This document shows positions 52,577 through 63,421 of a DNA stretch of 64,000 bases, piece by piece. The number at the start of each line of letters is the position of its first letter. Position 1 is the first letter of the stretch. Source of the DNA: Desulfitobacterium chlororespirans DSM 11544 (GTDB lineage: Bacteria; Bacillota; Desulfitobacteriia; Desulfitobacteriales; Desulfitobacteriaceae); the NCBI RefSeq assembly GCF_900143285.1, contig NZ_FRDN01000017.1, positions 57,289 to 121,288 on the forward strand, read 5' to 3'. Position numbers and translations under genes: made by a program. Under the pieces are notes generated by a model that was not told the origin of the DNA, did not search any database, and saw nothing but the letters and a program-made list of their open reading frames with translations.

Positions 52577-52789
52577 CCAGGATTTTGCTTTACACCGGTC
52601 GCTCCATAAGCTGCGCGGACAAAACTAACGCTCAAAGCCCTCCGCTCCGTCGGGACGCCGCCCAAATCGCTCCTGCTCAATGGGCGGTTGGAAACGTCCT
52701 GTTTCCAACCCGACTCCGCTGCGTGCTTTTCGCGAAGTTTTGTTTCCGCTCGCTTAAATCCGCTCCCTATTGTAAAGCAAAATCCTTGG
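52577..52789. mobile_element. MITE-like repeat family 1, copy C
   Basis: 213 bases, same orientation as copy B and closer to copy A in some positions (CATAAGCTGCGCGG). Boundaries CCAGGATTTTGCTTTACA and TGTAAAGCAAAATCCTTGG. Not accompanied by family 2. An open frame at 52585-52905 in it is an artefact of the repeat. Confidence 0.88.
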
Positions 52790-52843
52790 GCTGCTTTATG
52801 GGTCTAAGCGGGCGGGGCTTTGCCCCGACCTGGATATTTTTAG

Positions 52844-54847
<2,004 letters not shown>

Positions 54848-54891
54848 AAACTTGATTTTTGTTCCAGAAAAATGTATATTTACCCATAAAA

Positions 54892-54923
54892 TTGTTGTAA
54901 TATACATTCTGAGGCTATAGTAT
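54892..54923 (+). promoter_or_regulatory. Probable promoter of gatCAB
   Basis: TTGTAA and TAGTAT are 17 bases apart (54895-54900, 54918-54923); a shifted pair TTGTTG/TATAGT with 18 bases is equally possible. Confidence 0.4.
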
Positions 54924-54964
54924 TAAACTCTAACCGTTATTTTGTACAGGGGATGGTGAATGAA

Positions 54965-55249
54965 GTGAAAATCTCTCGCGAAGAAGTAGAACATGTGGCC
55001 TTTCTGGCCCGCTTGGCATTGACGGAAGAAGAATTGGTGACCAATACAGAACAGTTAAACTCCATTCTGGACTATGCCGCCATGCTGGAAAAGCTGAATA
55101 CGGACGATATAAAACCCACAGCCCATGCAGTGCCCTTACATAATGTGCTGCGGGAAGATCAGGTTAAGCCCTCCATGGCCCGGGAAAAGGTGCTGGCTAA
55201 TGCACCTGATGCCCAGGATGGTTTCTTTAAAGTACCGCGGATTGTTTAA
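54965..55249 (+). CDS. gatC: Asp/Glu-tRNA amidotransferase subunit C
   Basis: 94 residues, KISREEVEHVAFLARLALTEEE is the usual N-terminal motif of GatC. GTG 54965 gives the typical start MKISREEVEHVA; ATG 54953 is possible. Stabilises the GatA/GatB complex that amidates misacylated Asn/Gln tRNAs. Confidence 0.93.
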   Translation: MKISREEVEHVAFLARLALTEEELVTNTEQLNSILDYAAMLEKLNTDDIKPTAHAVPLHNVLREDQVKPSMAREKVLANAPDAQDGFFKVPRIV

Positions 55250-55282
55250 GGTTGTTTATATCTGAAAGGAGAAAAGAACTTC

Positions 55283-56758
55283 ATGGAGATGACTGCGCTG
55301 ACCATTGGTGAGCTGCATGAGTTATTGGAGAGCAAGAAGCTCAGTGCTACAGAGCTCACCCAAGGGTTTTTGGATAGAATTGAAGCCGTAGATCCCGATA
55401 TCAGAGCCTTTATTACAGTTACCAAGCAAGAAGCCCTTGCCCAGGCCAAGGCTGTGGATGAAAAATTAGGGCGGGGAGAGAAGCTGGGGATTTTAGAGGG
55501 GATTCCCATGGCCCTGAAAGATAATCTTTGCACAGAAGGAATTCGCACAACCTGTTCCTCTAAAATTCTCGAGAATTTCATTCCCCCTTATCAAGCTACA
55601 GTGGCGGAGAAGTTGCATGACTCAGGCGCCGTTCTGTTAGGCAAGCTCAATATGGATGAATTCGCCATGGGCTCTTCTACGGAGAACTCAGGATTTTTCA
55701 ACACTCGCAATCCCTGGGATCCGGAACGGGTACCGGGAGGATCTTCCGGAGGTTCTGTAGCTGCGGTGGCCGCCGACCAAGCGGTGTATGCCTTAGGTTC
55801 CGATACAGGGGGCTCGATTCGCCAGCCGGCAGCTTTCTGCGGTGTGGTGGGTCTAAAGCCTACCTATGGTGCCGTGTCCCGTTATGGGCTGATCGCCTAT
55901 GCCTCTTCCCTGGATCAAATCGGGCCGGTGACGAAAACTGTAAGAGATAATGCGCTGATCCTTAACGCTATCGCCGGACATGATGGGAAGGATTCCACTT
56001 CGGCCGTCTTTGAGAAACCGGATTATACTCAATTCTTAAGCGAGGATATCCGGGGCTTACGCATCGGCGTACCCAAGGAGTACTTTGGACAAGGGCTGGC
56101 TCCCCAGGTGGAAGGGGTTATTCAAGAAGCCCTGCGTACTTATGAAAGTCTGGGAGCGATCGTTGAAGAATGCTCCCTGCCCCACACGGAATATGCTATG
56201 CCAGCTTATTATTTGATTGCCACGGCAGAAGCCAGCTCCAACCTGGCCCGTTATGATGGGGTTCGCTATGGCCAGCGGGCCGAAGGGGCTGAAGATGTGA
56301 TCGGGATGTTCTGCCAAACCCGGGCGGAAGGTTTCGGCCCAGAGGTTAAACGCCGGATCATGCTGGGCACCTATGCCTTAAGTGCCGGCTATTATGATGC
56401 CTATTATTTGAAAGCCCAAAAGGTGAGGACCTTAATCGTTCGGGACTTTGAAGAGGCTTTGGCAAAATTTGATGTGCTCCTTTCCCCGACAACCCCCACC
56501 ACCGCTTTCCGCATCGGGGAGAAATCCGGAGATCCCCTGACCATGTATCTGTCTGATGTCTGCACGGTTCCCATTAACCTGGCCGGTATCCCTGCCATAT
56601 CCATTCCGGCCGGCTTTGCGGACGGACTGCCCGTGGGCATGCAGCTGATGGGGAAACATTTTGCTGAAGGAACCCTCTATAAAGCGGCCTACGCCTTTGA
56701 GAAAAATACCGCCTTCCATACTATGAAACCGGGTCTAGGCAAAGGAGGTGCGCGGTAA
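55283..56758 (+). CDS. gatA: Asp/Glu-tRNA amidotransferase subunit A
   Basis: 491 residues. Amidase signature with the Lys-Ser-Ser triad: [25 protein letters not shown] and [14 protein letters not shown]. Generates ammonia from glutamine for GatB. ATG behind AAAGGAG. Stop overlaps the gatB start by one base. Confidence 0.96.
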   Translation: MEMTALTIGELHELLESKKLSATELTQGFLDRIEAVDPDIRAFITVTKQEALAQAKAVDEKLGRGEKLGILEGIPMALKDNLCTEGIRTTCSSKILENFIPPYQATVAEKLHDSGAVLLGKLNMDEFAMGSSTENSGFFNTRNPWDPERVPGGSSGGSVAAVAADQAVYALGSDTGGSIRQPAAFCGVVGLKPTYGAVSRYGLIAYASSLDQIGPVTKTVRDNALILNAIAGHDGKDSTSAVFEKPDYTQFLSEDIRGLRIGVPKEYFGQGLAPQVEGVIQEALRTYESLGAIVEECSLPHTEYAMPAYYLIATAEASSNLARYDGVRYGQRAEGAEDVIGMFCQTRAEGFGPEVKRRIMLGTYALSAGYYDAYYLKAQKVRTLIVRDFEEALAKFDVLLSPTTPTTAFRIGEKSGDPLTMYLSDVCTVPINLAGIPAISIPAGFADGLPVGMQLMGKHFAEGTLYKAAYAFEKNTAFHTMKPGLGKGGAR

Positions 56759-58212
56759 TGAGCGTTTTTGAACATTATGAAATGGTCTGCGGTGTGGAAG
56801 TCCATGTGGAATTGGCCACCAAGACCAAGATTTTCTGCAATTGCTCCACTGAGTTTGGGGGAGAGCAGAATACCCATGTCTGCCCGGTTTGCCTGGGACT
56901 GCCCGGAGTATTGCCGGTTCTCAACCGTGAAGTGGTCAATCTGGCCATCAAAGCGGGCCTGGCATTAAATTGCGACATTGCCGACTTCTCTAAATTTGAT
57001 CGCAAGAATTATTTTTATCCGGATGCCCCTAAGAACTTTCAGACATCCCAGTATGATCTGCCCATCTGCAAAAACGGCTGGTTGGAATTTGCGGTGGACG
57101 GGGAAAAGAAGCGGGTCGGCATAACCCGGGCTCATATGGAAGATGATGCAGGAAAATTGGTGCATAGCGGCGCCACCATCTCCACCTCGGAAGAGTCTTT
57201 TGTGGATTACAACCGGACCGGAGTGCCTCTCCTGGAGATTGTATCAGAGCCGGATATGAGGTCTATTGCTGAAGTGGTAAGCTTTTTAGAAGAAATGGTG
57301 CGGACCATTCAGTACACGGAAGTCTCCGATTGCCGGATGGAACAAGGATCGATTCGCTTTGATATCAATGTGTCCCTGCGCCCCCACGGACAGCAGGAGT
57401 TTGGCACCCGGACCGAAACGAAGAATCTCAATTCCTTCAGCTCGGTACGGCGCTGCCTGGAATATGAAATTGGGCGGCAGGCTCAGCTTTTAGAGCATGG
57501 GGAAAAAGTTATTCAGGAAACCCGGACCTGGGATGAGGGCAAGGGGGTTACCCTTTCCTTGCGTTCTAAGGAGGAGGCTCATGATTACCGCTATTTTCCG
57601 GAGCCGGATCTGGTGCCCTTGGTCATCGCCAGGGAGTGGGTGGAAGAAATCCGCCAAACCCTTCCGGAAATGCCGGCCGCGCGCCGGGAACGCTATCAGT
57701 CCCTGGGGCTGACGGAGTATGACGCGGGAGTGCTCACCGCATCCAAGGCACTGTCGGATTTTTTTGACGAGGCGTTGAAACATTATGCAGATGCCAAGAC
57801 CTTGGCCAATTGGGTCATGGGGGAATTCACCCGTCTCCTCAATGCCGGACAAATCGCTGTGGAAGAATCCCCGGTGCGGCCCTCTCAGCTGGCTCAGCTC
57901 CTGACTTTGATCGAAAAAGGAGCCATCAGCGGTAAGATCGGCAAAACGGTTATAGAGGAAATGTTTGCATCCGGGAAGGACCCGGAAGTTATCATCAAAG
58001 AGAAGGGCTTAGCCCAAATCAGCGATACAGCTGCCTTGCTGAAGCTGGTGGATGAAGTGATTGCCGCTCATCCCCAATCGGTGGAAGACTATAAGGCCGG
58101 CAAAGACCGGGCCATCGGCTTCCTGGTCGGTCAGATCATGAAGGCCACCAAAGGCCAGGCTAACCCCGGCGTGGTCAACGACTTACTAAAGGAGCAGCTG
58201 GCGAAGTTTTAA
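56758..58212 (+). CDS. gatB: Asp/Glu-tRNA amidotransferase subunit B
   Basis: 484 residues. [39 protein letters not shown] and FDINVSLRP belong to the kinase/transamidase part; the C-terminal YqeY-like tail domain ([20 protein letters not shown]) binds tRNA. Operates on Asp-tRNA(Asn)/Glu-tRNA(Gln). Confidence 0.96.
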   Translation: MSVFEHYEMVCGVEVHVELATKTKIFCNCSTEFGGEQNTHVCPVCLGLPGVLPVLNREVVNLAIKAGLALNCDIADFSKFDRKNYFYPDAPKNFQTSQYDLPICKNGWLEFAVDGEKKRVGITRAHMEDDAGKLVHSGATISTSEESFVDYNRTGVPLLEIVSEPDMRSIAEVVSFLEEMVRTIQYTEVSDCRMEQGSIRFDINVSLRPHGQQEFGTRTETKNLNSFSSVRRCLEYEIGRQAQLLEHGEKVIQETRTWDEGKGVTLSLRSKEEAHDYRYFPEPDLVPLVIAREWVEEIRQTLPEMPAARRERYQSLGLTEYDAGVLTASKALSDFFDEALKHYADAKTLANWVMGEFTRLLNAGQIAVEESPVRPSQLAQLLTLIEKGAISGKIGKTVIEEMFASGKDPEVIIKEKGLAQISDTAALLKLVDEVIAAHPQSVEDYKAGKDRAIGFLVGQIMKATKGQANPGVVNDLLKEQLAKF

Positions 58213-58250
58213 GTCTAAAGTTCAGTAAAGCTCAGAAGATTTGCTTAAGA

Positions 58251-58290
58251 AGCTTCTTTTCCGGACATAGTCTTGGAAGGGAAGCTTTTT
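58251..58290 (+). terminator. Terminator after gatB
   Basis: AGCTTCTTTTCC and GGAAGGGAAGCT pair (with G-U pairs) around a 12-base loop, followed by TTTTT. Confidence 0.65.
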
Positions 58291-58489
58291 AGCAAGATAG
58301 GCACAAGATGGGCAAAGAATAATTATTTTGCTGAAGAAAATTGGTCTAATTAGGGATGTTTATGCAATTATGTCAAAAATATTAGAAATAATTGTCAATA
58401 TTGAACAAAGACGATCATACCAAAATATGTTAAGCTATCCTCATATACTATAGATGTGCAGACAATAGTAAGTGTAACTGTCTGACCGT

Positions 58490-58507
58490 TTGTGCATAAT
58501 GGCACAA
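58490..58507. promoter_or_regulatory. Palindrome TTGTGC-N6-GCACAA upstream of the chemoreceptor
   Basis: Perfect six-base half-sites with a six-base spacer, resembling a Crp/Fnr-type or other dimeric regulator site. It is about 160 bases before the gene. The rest of the 58.29-58.66 kb gap is A/T-rich with no gene. Confidence 0.35.
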
Positions 58508-58663
58508 GAAAAGAGATGAAAGCGTATGCTCTGGTAAAGGCATCAACTTTTATAATCGGAAATTTCAAAATAGTCATTCACAAGATTGTTTCCATTGAAA
58601 AACCATAGTAAAATGATGGTGAATCCTAAGTCTCGTTCAATTGCGAAGTCTGGAGGAAAGAAA

Positions 58664-59485
58664 ATGGAAGTATTGAAAGGGCAGGAAGCGTTGCAGGCTC
58701 TGGTTGGTGTTTTGCCTCATATCGTTAAGTCTCTGCCTGAAGATATGGCACTCTATGTAACTGATGGCGAAAAATACATACAAGCTGTGGAAGGTGCCGA
58801 TTTACCGATTGGCATCACTGTGGGAAGTAAAGTATGGGGAAAAGCCACGGAAAAGTGTATGGTGGAAAAGAGAAAAACATCCTTTAATGTTCGTGACGGC
58901 ATGCCATTTAAAGGGGTTAACATTCCGATTCTCGATGAAAATAACAATTCCGTAGGTACTGTAATATGTGCTACAGGCCGAAAAAAACAGCAGGATGTCA
59001 ATCAAGTTGCTGAGCAATTAGCTGATACGCTGGACCAAATGGCCGAGGCTATGAATGAGATTGCTTCTGGAGCGGCAAGGCTGGCGGAAGTCGGGCAAGC
59101 GCTTACCGAAAAGGCCCAATTGTCCGATAAGAAAATTGCCGAAACGGAAGTCATCATCAATTCGATCAAATCTATATCCAATCAGACCAATCTGCTCGGC
59201 TTAAATGCAGCGATCGAGTCCGCCAGGGCTGGAGAATATGGGCGGGGGTTTGGTGTCGTCGCCCAGGAAATCCGGAAATTGGCCGATGAAAGCAAACATT
59301 CCACAGAACAGGTAAAGGTCATCATCGAGGCGATTTCCTCGGCGGTCAAGAATATGATCCTTTCAGCCGAGGAATCAGGAGCGATCTCGCAGCAGCAAGC
59401 AGCCGCGATTCAGGAGAATACCGCAACCATCGACGAGTTGCGCAATGTAGGGTTAAAATTGAAGGACTTCGCGGCAAAGCTATAA
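58664..59485 (+). CDS. Soluble methyl-accepting chemotaxis protein
   Basis: 273 residues without membrane segments. The N-terminal ~120 residues resemble a small ligand- or PAS-type sensor ([47 protein letters not shown]). The C-terminus is a short MCP signalling domain with the hairpin tip [20 protein letters not shown] and [16 protein letters not shown]. No HAMP. ATG 58664 behind GGAGG. Ligand unknown. Confidence 0.85.
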   Translation: MEVLKGQEALQALVGVLPHIVKSLPEDMALYVTDGEKYIQAVEGADLPIGITVGSKVWGKATEKCMVEKRKTSFNVRDGMPFKGVNIPILDENNNSVGTVICATGRKKQQDVNQVAEQLADTLDQMAEAMNEIASGAARLAEVGQALTEKAQLSDKKIAETEVIINSIKSISNQTNLLGLNAAIESARAGEYGRGFGVVAQEIRKLADESKHSTEQVKVIIEAISSAVKNMILSAEESGAISQQQAAAIQENTATIDELRNVGLKLKDFAAKL

Positions 59486-59492
59486 GCAATCG

Positions 59493-59538
59493 GACTTCTT
59501 TTCTGGAGTATAATCGGACAGAAAGGAAGTCTTGTTTT
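59493..59538 (+). terminator. Terminator after the chemoreceptor
   Basis: GACTTCTTTTCTG and CAGAAAGGAAGTC pair around a 13-base loop, followed by TTGTTTTTTT. Confidence 0.75.
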
Positions 59539-59655
59539 TTTACTGTTCGAAAAAGTATACAGTATTTGTTGGCGTAGAATAGTTCACAAATTTCTAGATT
59601 GTGTTAGTATTAAGTTCGATGAAGTGTTGCAAATATGCTAAGGAGCTGAATCGGC

Positions 59656-60798
59656 GTGGAGGAAAGAAAATTAACGATCGTAGACACCACCTTGCGGGAT
59701 GGAGAACAGACTGCAGGAGTAGTATTTTCTAATCAGGAGAAGCTGATGATTGCCCGGATGCTGGATGATCTTGGTGTCCATCAGATTGAGGCCGGGGTTC
59801 CGGTCATGGGCGGCGATGAGCAGAAGGCAATCCGTGATATTGTTAAAATGGGCTTGAAAGCCAGTATTATGGGCTGGAACCGGGCGGTCATAGCAGATAT
59901 CGAAAAATCCCTGGATTGTGGCTGTGATGCGGTGGCTATATCTATTTCCACCTCAGACATTCATATCGAACATAAACTGATGACTACCCGGGAAGATGTT
60001 TTGGCCCGGATGGTCAAGGCTGCCGAATTTGCCAAGAAGAACGGGCTTTATATCTCGGTGAATGCCGAAGATGCCTCGCGCTCCGATATGGATTTTCTCC
60101 TGGAATTTGCCCGGCTGGCCAAAGAGGCGGGGGCGGACCGGCTTCGTTATTGCGATACGGTGGGGATCCTTGAGCCTTTTACGACCTTTGAACGCATTAC
60201 GAAGATCAAAGAAACCATCGATATCGATGTGGAGATGCATACTCATAATGACTTTGGTATGGCAACGGCCAACGCCTTAGCCGGTGTGAAAGCGGGAGCC
60301 AGCCATATTGGAGTAACGGTCAACGGTTTGGGCGAGCGGGCTGGTAATGCAGCTTTAGAGGAAATTGTTATGGCCCTTAAGTATTTGGCCGGAGTCGATC
60401 TGAAATTTGCCACAGAGCGCTTTGTAGAGGTTTCAGAATTTGTAGCGAGAGCGTCAGGACGCTCTGTTCCTGCCTGGAAGGCCATCGTAGGCAGCAATAT
60501 GTTTGCCCATGAGTCAGGGATTCACGCCGACGGGGCCTTGAAAAATCCCCTCACTTACGAAGTGTTTAAACCGGAGGAAGTGGGCCTGGAGCGCCAGATT
60601 GTGATTGGCAAGCACTCAGGAACTGCCGCCATCAAAGCTAAGTTCCGCAATGAATACGGCAAAGAGATTTCTGAGGAAGAGGCCGGTGAGCTGCTGGCCC
60701 GGGTCAGAGCCTTTGCTGTGGATATGAAGCGCTCCCTTTTTGATAAGGAGCTTATGTATATTTACGAAGATTTGCATAGAGAAAAGCAAAATCATTAA
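59656..60798 (+). CDS. Homocitrate synthase-like enzyme; possibly Re-citrate synthase
   Basis: 380 residues of the DRE-TIM (HMGL-like) family: VDTTLRDGEQTAGVVFS, EAGVPVMGGDE, MHTHNDFGMATANALAG and GLGERAGNAALEE. NifV-like homology would mean homocitrate synthase, but no nif genes are near and icd follows after 37 bases. Anaerobes such as Clostridium kluyveri use a related enzyme as Re-citrate synthase (acetyl-CoA + oxaloacetate). GTG start behind AAGGAGC. Confidence 0.75.
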   Translation: MEERKLTIVDTTLRDGEQTAGVVFSNQEKLMIARMLDDLGVHQIEAGVPVMGGDEQKAIRDIVKMGLKASIMGWNRAVIADIEKSLDCGCDAVAISISTSDIHIEHKLMTTREDVLARMVKAAEFAKKNGLYISVNAEDASRSDMDFLLEFARLAKEAGADRLRYCDTVGILEPFTTFERITKIKETIDIDVEMHTHNDFGMATANALAGVKAGASHIGVTVNGLGERAGNAALEEIVMALKYLAGVDLKFATERFVEVSEFVARASGRSVPAWKAIVGSNMFAHESGIHADGALKNPLTYEVFKPEEVGLERQIVIGKHSGTAAIKAKFRNEYGKEISEEEAGELLARVRAFAVDMKRSLFDKELMYIYEDLHREKQNH

Positions 60799-60835
60799 CC
60801 TAACCTATAAAATGACTTAATCTAAGGAGGAAGCT

Positions 60836-62047
60836 ATGGCTAAAATTCAAATGAATGTCCCCCTGGTGGAAATGGACGGAGATGAAATGACCCGGATTAT
60901 CTGGGACTATATCAAGGAGATCCTGCTTCACCCTTATATTGAATTGGAGACCGAGTATTATGATCTGGGTCTGCAGAAACGGGATGAAACCGATGACCAG
61001 ATCACCATTGACGCAGCTTTGGCCACCAAAAAATATGGGGTAGCGGTTAAATGTGCGACGATTACACCCAATGCCCAGCGGGTTGAGGAATACAATCTCA
61101 AGCAAATGTGGAAAAGCCCCAATGGTACGATTCGGGCTCTTCTCGACGGGACGGTCTTTCGTGCCCCTGTCCTGGTAGAAGGGATCAAACCTTTGGTCAC
61201 TACCTGGAAGAAGCCGATCACCATCGCTCGTCATGCCTATGGCGATATCTATAGAAATGTGGAGTATCGGGTGGGTGGCCCCGGCAAGGCGGAGCTGGTT
61301 TTCTCAGGTGAACATGGGGAGGAATCCCGTCAAACCATCTTCGACTTTAAGGGCAAAGGAATTCTCATGGGCATGCATAACCTGGATGAATCCATTGAGA
61401 GTTTTGCCCGGGCTTGTTTTAATTACGCTCTGGATGTCAAGCAGGATCTGTGGTTTTCCACGAAAGACACCATCTCCAAGCAATATGATCACACGTTTAA
61501 GGATATTTTCCAGGAAATTTATGACCAGGAATATAAGGAACGCTTTGCAGAGGCTCAGCTGGAGTATTTCTATACCCTCATCGACGACGCCGTCGCCCGG
61601 GTCATCCGCTCCGAGGGGGGCTATATCTGGGCCTGCAAGAATTATGACGGGGATGTAATGTCGGACATGGTGGCCACGGCCTTTGGCAGTCTGGCCATGA
61701 TGACCTCGGTACTGGTTTCCCCGGAGGGCTATTTTGAATATGAAGCTGCCCACGGGACTGTGACCCGGCACTATTACAAGCATCTTCAGGGGGAAGATAC
61801 CTCGACCAACCCCATCGCCACCATTTTTGCCTGGACAGGCGCCCTTAAGAAGCGGGGAGAGCTGGATGGTTTGCCGGATTTAGCCGACTTTGCCACGCAG
61901 TTGGAAGAAGCTTCTTTAAAGACCATCGAAGCCGGAATTATGACCAAGGACCTGGCTCTGATCTCGGAACTGCCCAATATCAAAACCGTCAATACCAAGG
62001 ATTTCCTCGAAGAGATTAAGAAAACTCTCGATACGCTCCGCTCATAG
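60836..62047 (+). CDS. icd: Isocitrate dehydrogenase, NADP-type, subfamily II
   Basis: 403 residues. [57 protein letters not shown] and [14 protein letters not shown]. This is the homodimer type found in eukaryotes and some anaerobes such as Thermotoga, unlike the usual bacterial subfamily I. Co-transcribed with the citrate/homocitrate synthase gene. ATG behind AAGGAGG. Confidence 0.95.
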   Translation: MAKIQMNVPLVEMDGDEMTRIIWDYIKEILLHPYIELETEYYDLGLQKRDETDDQITIDAALATKKYGVAVKCATITPNAQRVEEYNLKQMWKSPNGTIRALLDGTVFRAPVLVEGIKPLVTTWKKPITIARHAYGDIYRNVEYRVGGPGKAELVFSGEHGEESRQTIFDFKGKGILMGMHNLDESIESFARACFNYALDVKQDLWFSTKDTISKQYDHTFKDIFQEIYDQEYKERFAEAQLEYFYTLIDDAVARVIRSEGGYIWACKNYDGDVMSDMVATAFGSLAMMTSVLVSPEGYFEYEAAHGTVTRHYYKHLQGEDTSTNPIATIFAWTGALKKRGELDGLPDLADFATQLEEASLKTIEAGIMTKDLALISELPNIKTVNTKDFLEEIKKTLDTLRS

Positions 62048-62057
62048 GCGAAGAGGA

Positions 62058-62088
62058 AAGGCCCCTATCTCAGCCTGAGATAGGGGGC
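62058..62088 (+). other. Hairpin after icd
   Basis: GGCCCCTATCTCA and TGAGATAGGGGGCC pair; no T-run, so more likely a stabilising hairpin than a terminator. Confidence 0.5.
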
Positions 62089-62169
62089 CGATAGACAGCC
62101 CATTCAGTTAGGAATAAAGAGGATTCGCTAATAAGTCAAGTTGCCAAGTAAAACCCAAAGGGTGTATGA

Positions 62170-62199
62170 AAAGACCGAGGCTCAGCTTCGGTCTTATTA
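62170..62199 (+). terminator. Weak terminator before the B12 leader
   Basis: AAGACCGA and TCGGTCTT pair around a nine-base loop, followed by ATTAT. Confidence 0.5.
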
Positions 62200-62221
62200 T
62201 CTGATCACAAACAAACAGGAA

Positions 62222-62250
62222 TTGTATTCAGATAGACGTTGTGTTATGAT
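62222..62250 (+). promoter_or_regulatory. Promoter of the cobalamin riboswitch transcript
   Basis: TTGTAT at 62222-62227 and TATGAT at 62245-62250, 17 bases apart. Confidence 0.5.
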
Positions 62251-62276
62251 TAATCAAATCAAATAATTGGCTGAAG

Positions 62277-62451
62277 AGTGATTCTTACTCAGGTAAGAAT
62301 TGAAAAGGGAAGTCAGTAGAAGCTGACGCGGTGCCCGCCACTGTAAAGGGAATCAGCTCACAATTTTGTCACTGGAATTATTTCCGGGAAGACGTGGGGT
62401 GATGAGGAACTTAAGCCAGGAGACCTGCTCTTGCCAAACTACGTGAACTGC
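62277..62451 (+). promoter_or_regulatory. Cobalamin riboswitch
   Basis: Conserved features are the Box GAAGCTGACGCGG-TGCCCGCCACTG and AAGCCAGGAGACCTGC (the B12 box). They lie in the right order ahead of cobO. Adenosylcobalamin binding should reduce expression. Confidence 0.95.
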
Positions 62452-62514
62452 CTACGGGATGTTAGGAAGTATTTGGTCTATGCGGCTCAACCCGTAGTAT
62501 AGAGCATAAGTCCG

Positions 62515-62539
62515 CCCTTCCTTAGTGAAGGGTTTTTTT
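62515..62539 (+). terminator. Terminator of the cobalamin riboswitch
   Basis: CCCTTC and GAAGGG pair, followed by TTTTTTT. A possible anti-structure uses ACGGG (62455-62459 region) with CCCGT at 62491-62495. Confidence 0.7.
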
Positions 62540-62587
62540 ATTTTTTTGTAAAATATTGGAGGGATTAAAACGGAGAAGCAAAAAGGG

Positions 62588-63100
62588 TTGGTTATTGTTC
62601 ATACCGGAGACGGCAAAGGAAAAACCACCGCGGCGTTTGGCCTGGGAATGAGGGCCTGGGGTCAGGGTTTAAAGGTATTGGTCATTCAGTTCATTAAAGG
62701 GCAGGACAGCGGCGAACTGCGGGCCGCGGAAAAGCTGGGGCCATCTTTCACCGTCTACCAAATGGGTGAAGGCTTCGTCAGGGATTGCGATGAAAAAGCT
62801 TTTTCCGGGCCTAAGCTCGCAGCAGAAAAAGCCTTGCAGACTGTGGAGATAGAAATCAAATCAGGTAAGTGGGATATGATTATTTTGGATGAAATCAATT
62901 GTGCTGTAATCTGCAGTCTAATCTCCGAGGAAGCGGTTCTGGCCTTGATCGACAACAAACCTTCCGAAATACATCTCGTCCTTACCGGTATCGGCGCCAA
63001 GCCGCAAATTATCGAGAAAGCCGATCTGGTTAGCGAGATGAGAGAAATCAGGCACCCTTTTCGGAAAGGGGTCAAAGCTCAGAAAGGAATCGAATTCTGA
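62588..63100 (+). CDS. cobO: Cob(I)alamin adenosyltransferase, CobO/BtuR type
   Basis: 170 residues (as read from TTG 62588). P-loop in VIVHTGDGKGKTTAAFGLGMRA, then VIQFIKGQDSGELRA and IILDEINCAV (Walker B). Attaches adenosine to cobalamin; the riboswitch upstream confirms this pathway. A canonical ribosome site GGAGGG (62558-62563) points to a start at 62570, where the codon is ACG (reading T-E-K-Q-K-G before LVIVHTG), so the true start is uncertain. Confidence 0.9.
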   Translation: MVIVHTGDGKGKTTAAFGLGMRAWGQGLKVLVIQFIKGQDSGELRAAEKLGPSFTVYQMGEGFVRDCDEKAFSGPKLAAEKALQTVEIEIKSGKWDMIILDEINCAVICSLISEEAVLALIDNKPSEIHLVLTGIGAKPQIIEKADLVSEMREIRHPFRKGVKAQKGIEF

Positions 63101-63169
63101 ATCATTCGAGGAAGCTTTATGATATTTTTCCGGTTTTCTTGGCAGTAACCGGATTACCTCTTCTTTATA

Positions 63170-63206
63170 CAGGGAGGATATGGATATTATCCTCCCTGCT
63201 TTTTTA
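63170..63206 (+). terminator. Terminator after cobO
   Basis: CAGGGAGGATA and TATCCTCCCTG pair around a short loop, followed by CTTTTTT. Confidence 0.8.
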
Positions 63207-63367
63207 CTACATCCTGTTAGCCCCTGCTTGGCCATCTCCGATTCCAAGGCTTTGGTCTTCTGGTCATGCCTGTTCTTCTTTCAGGATACCCAGGAGAAGC
63301 AAAGCCTGAGTATCGATTTGATTTGAAATGAATCTAAAGAATAGAAGCACCCCTAAATGTGATATGC

Positions 63368-63414
63368 TCCTCCTAAAGTAGACCATGGAAATATCCAAAT
63401 CTACTTTAGGAGGA
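63368..63414 (+). repeat. Inverted repeat covering the ribosome site of the IS orfA
   Basis: TCCTCCTAAAGTAGA (63368-63382) and TCTACTTTAGGAGGA (63400-63414) are perfect complements. The right arm contains AGGAGG of the transposase gene, so a long transcript would hide it. The ATG is eight bases further on. Confidence 0.8.
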
Positions 63415-63421
63415 TATTTTT

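Noticed and set aside
59656..60798. Nitrogenase cofactor gene nifV
   Set aside because: No other nitrogen-fixation gene is close, and the partner is icd; a firm nifV label would mislead.
62058..62088. Intrinsic terminator after icd
   Set aside because: A strong stem is present but no T-run follows; described as a hairpin only.
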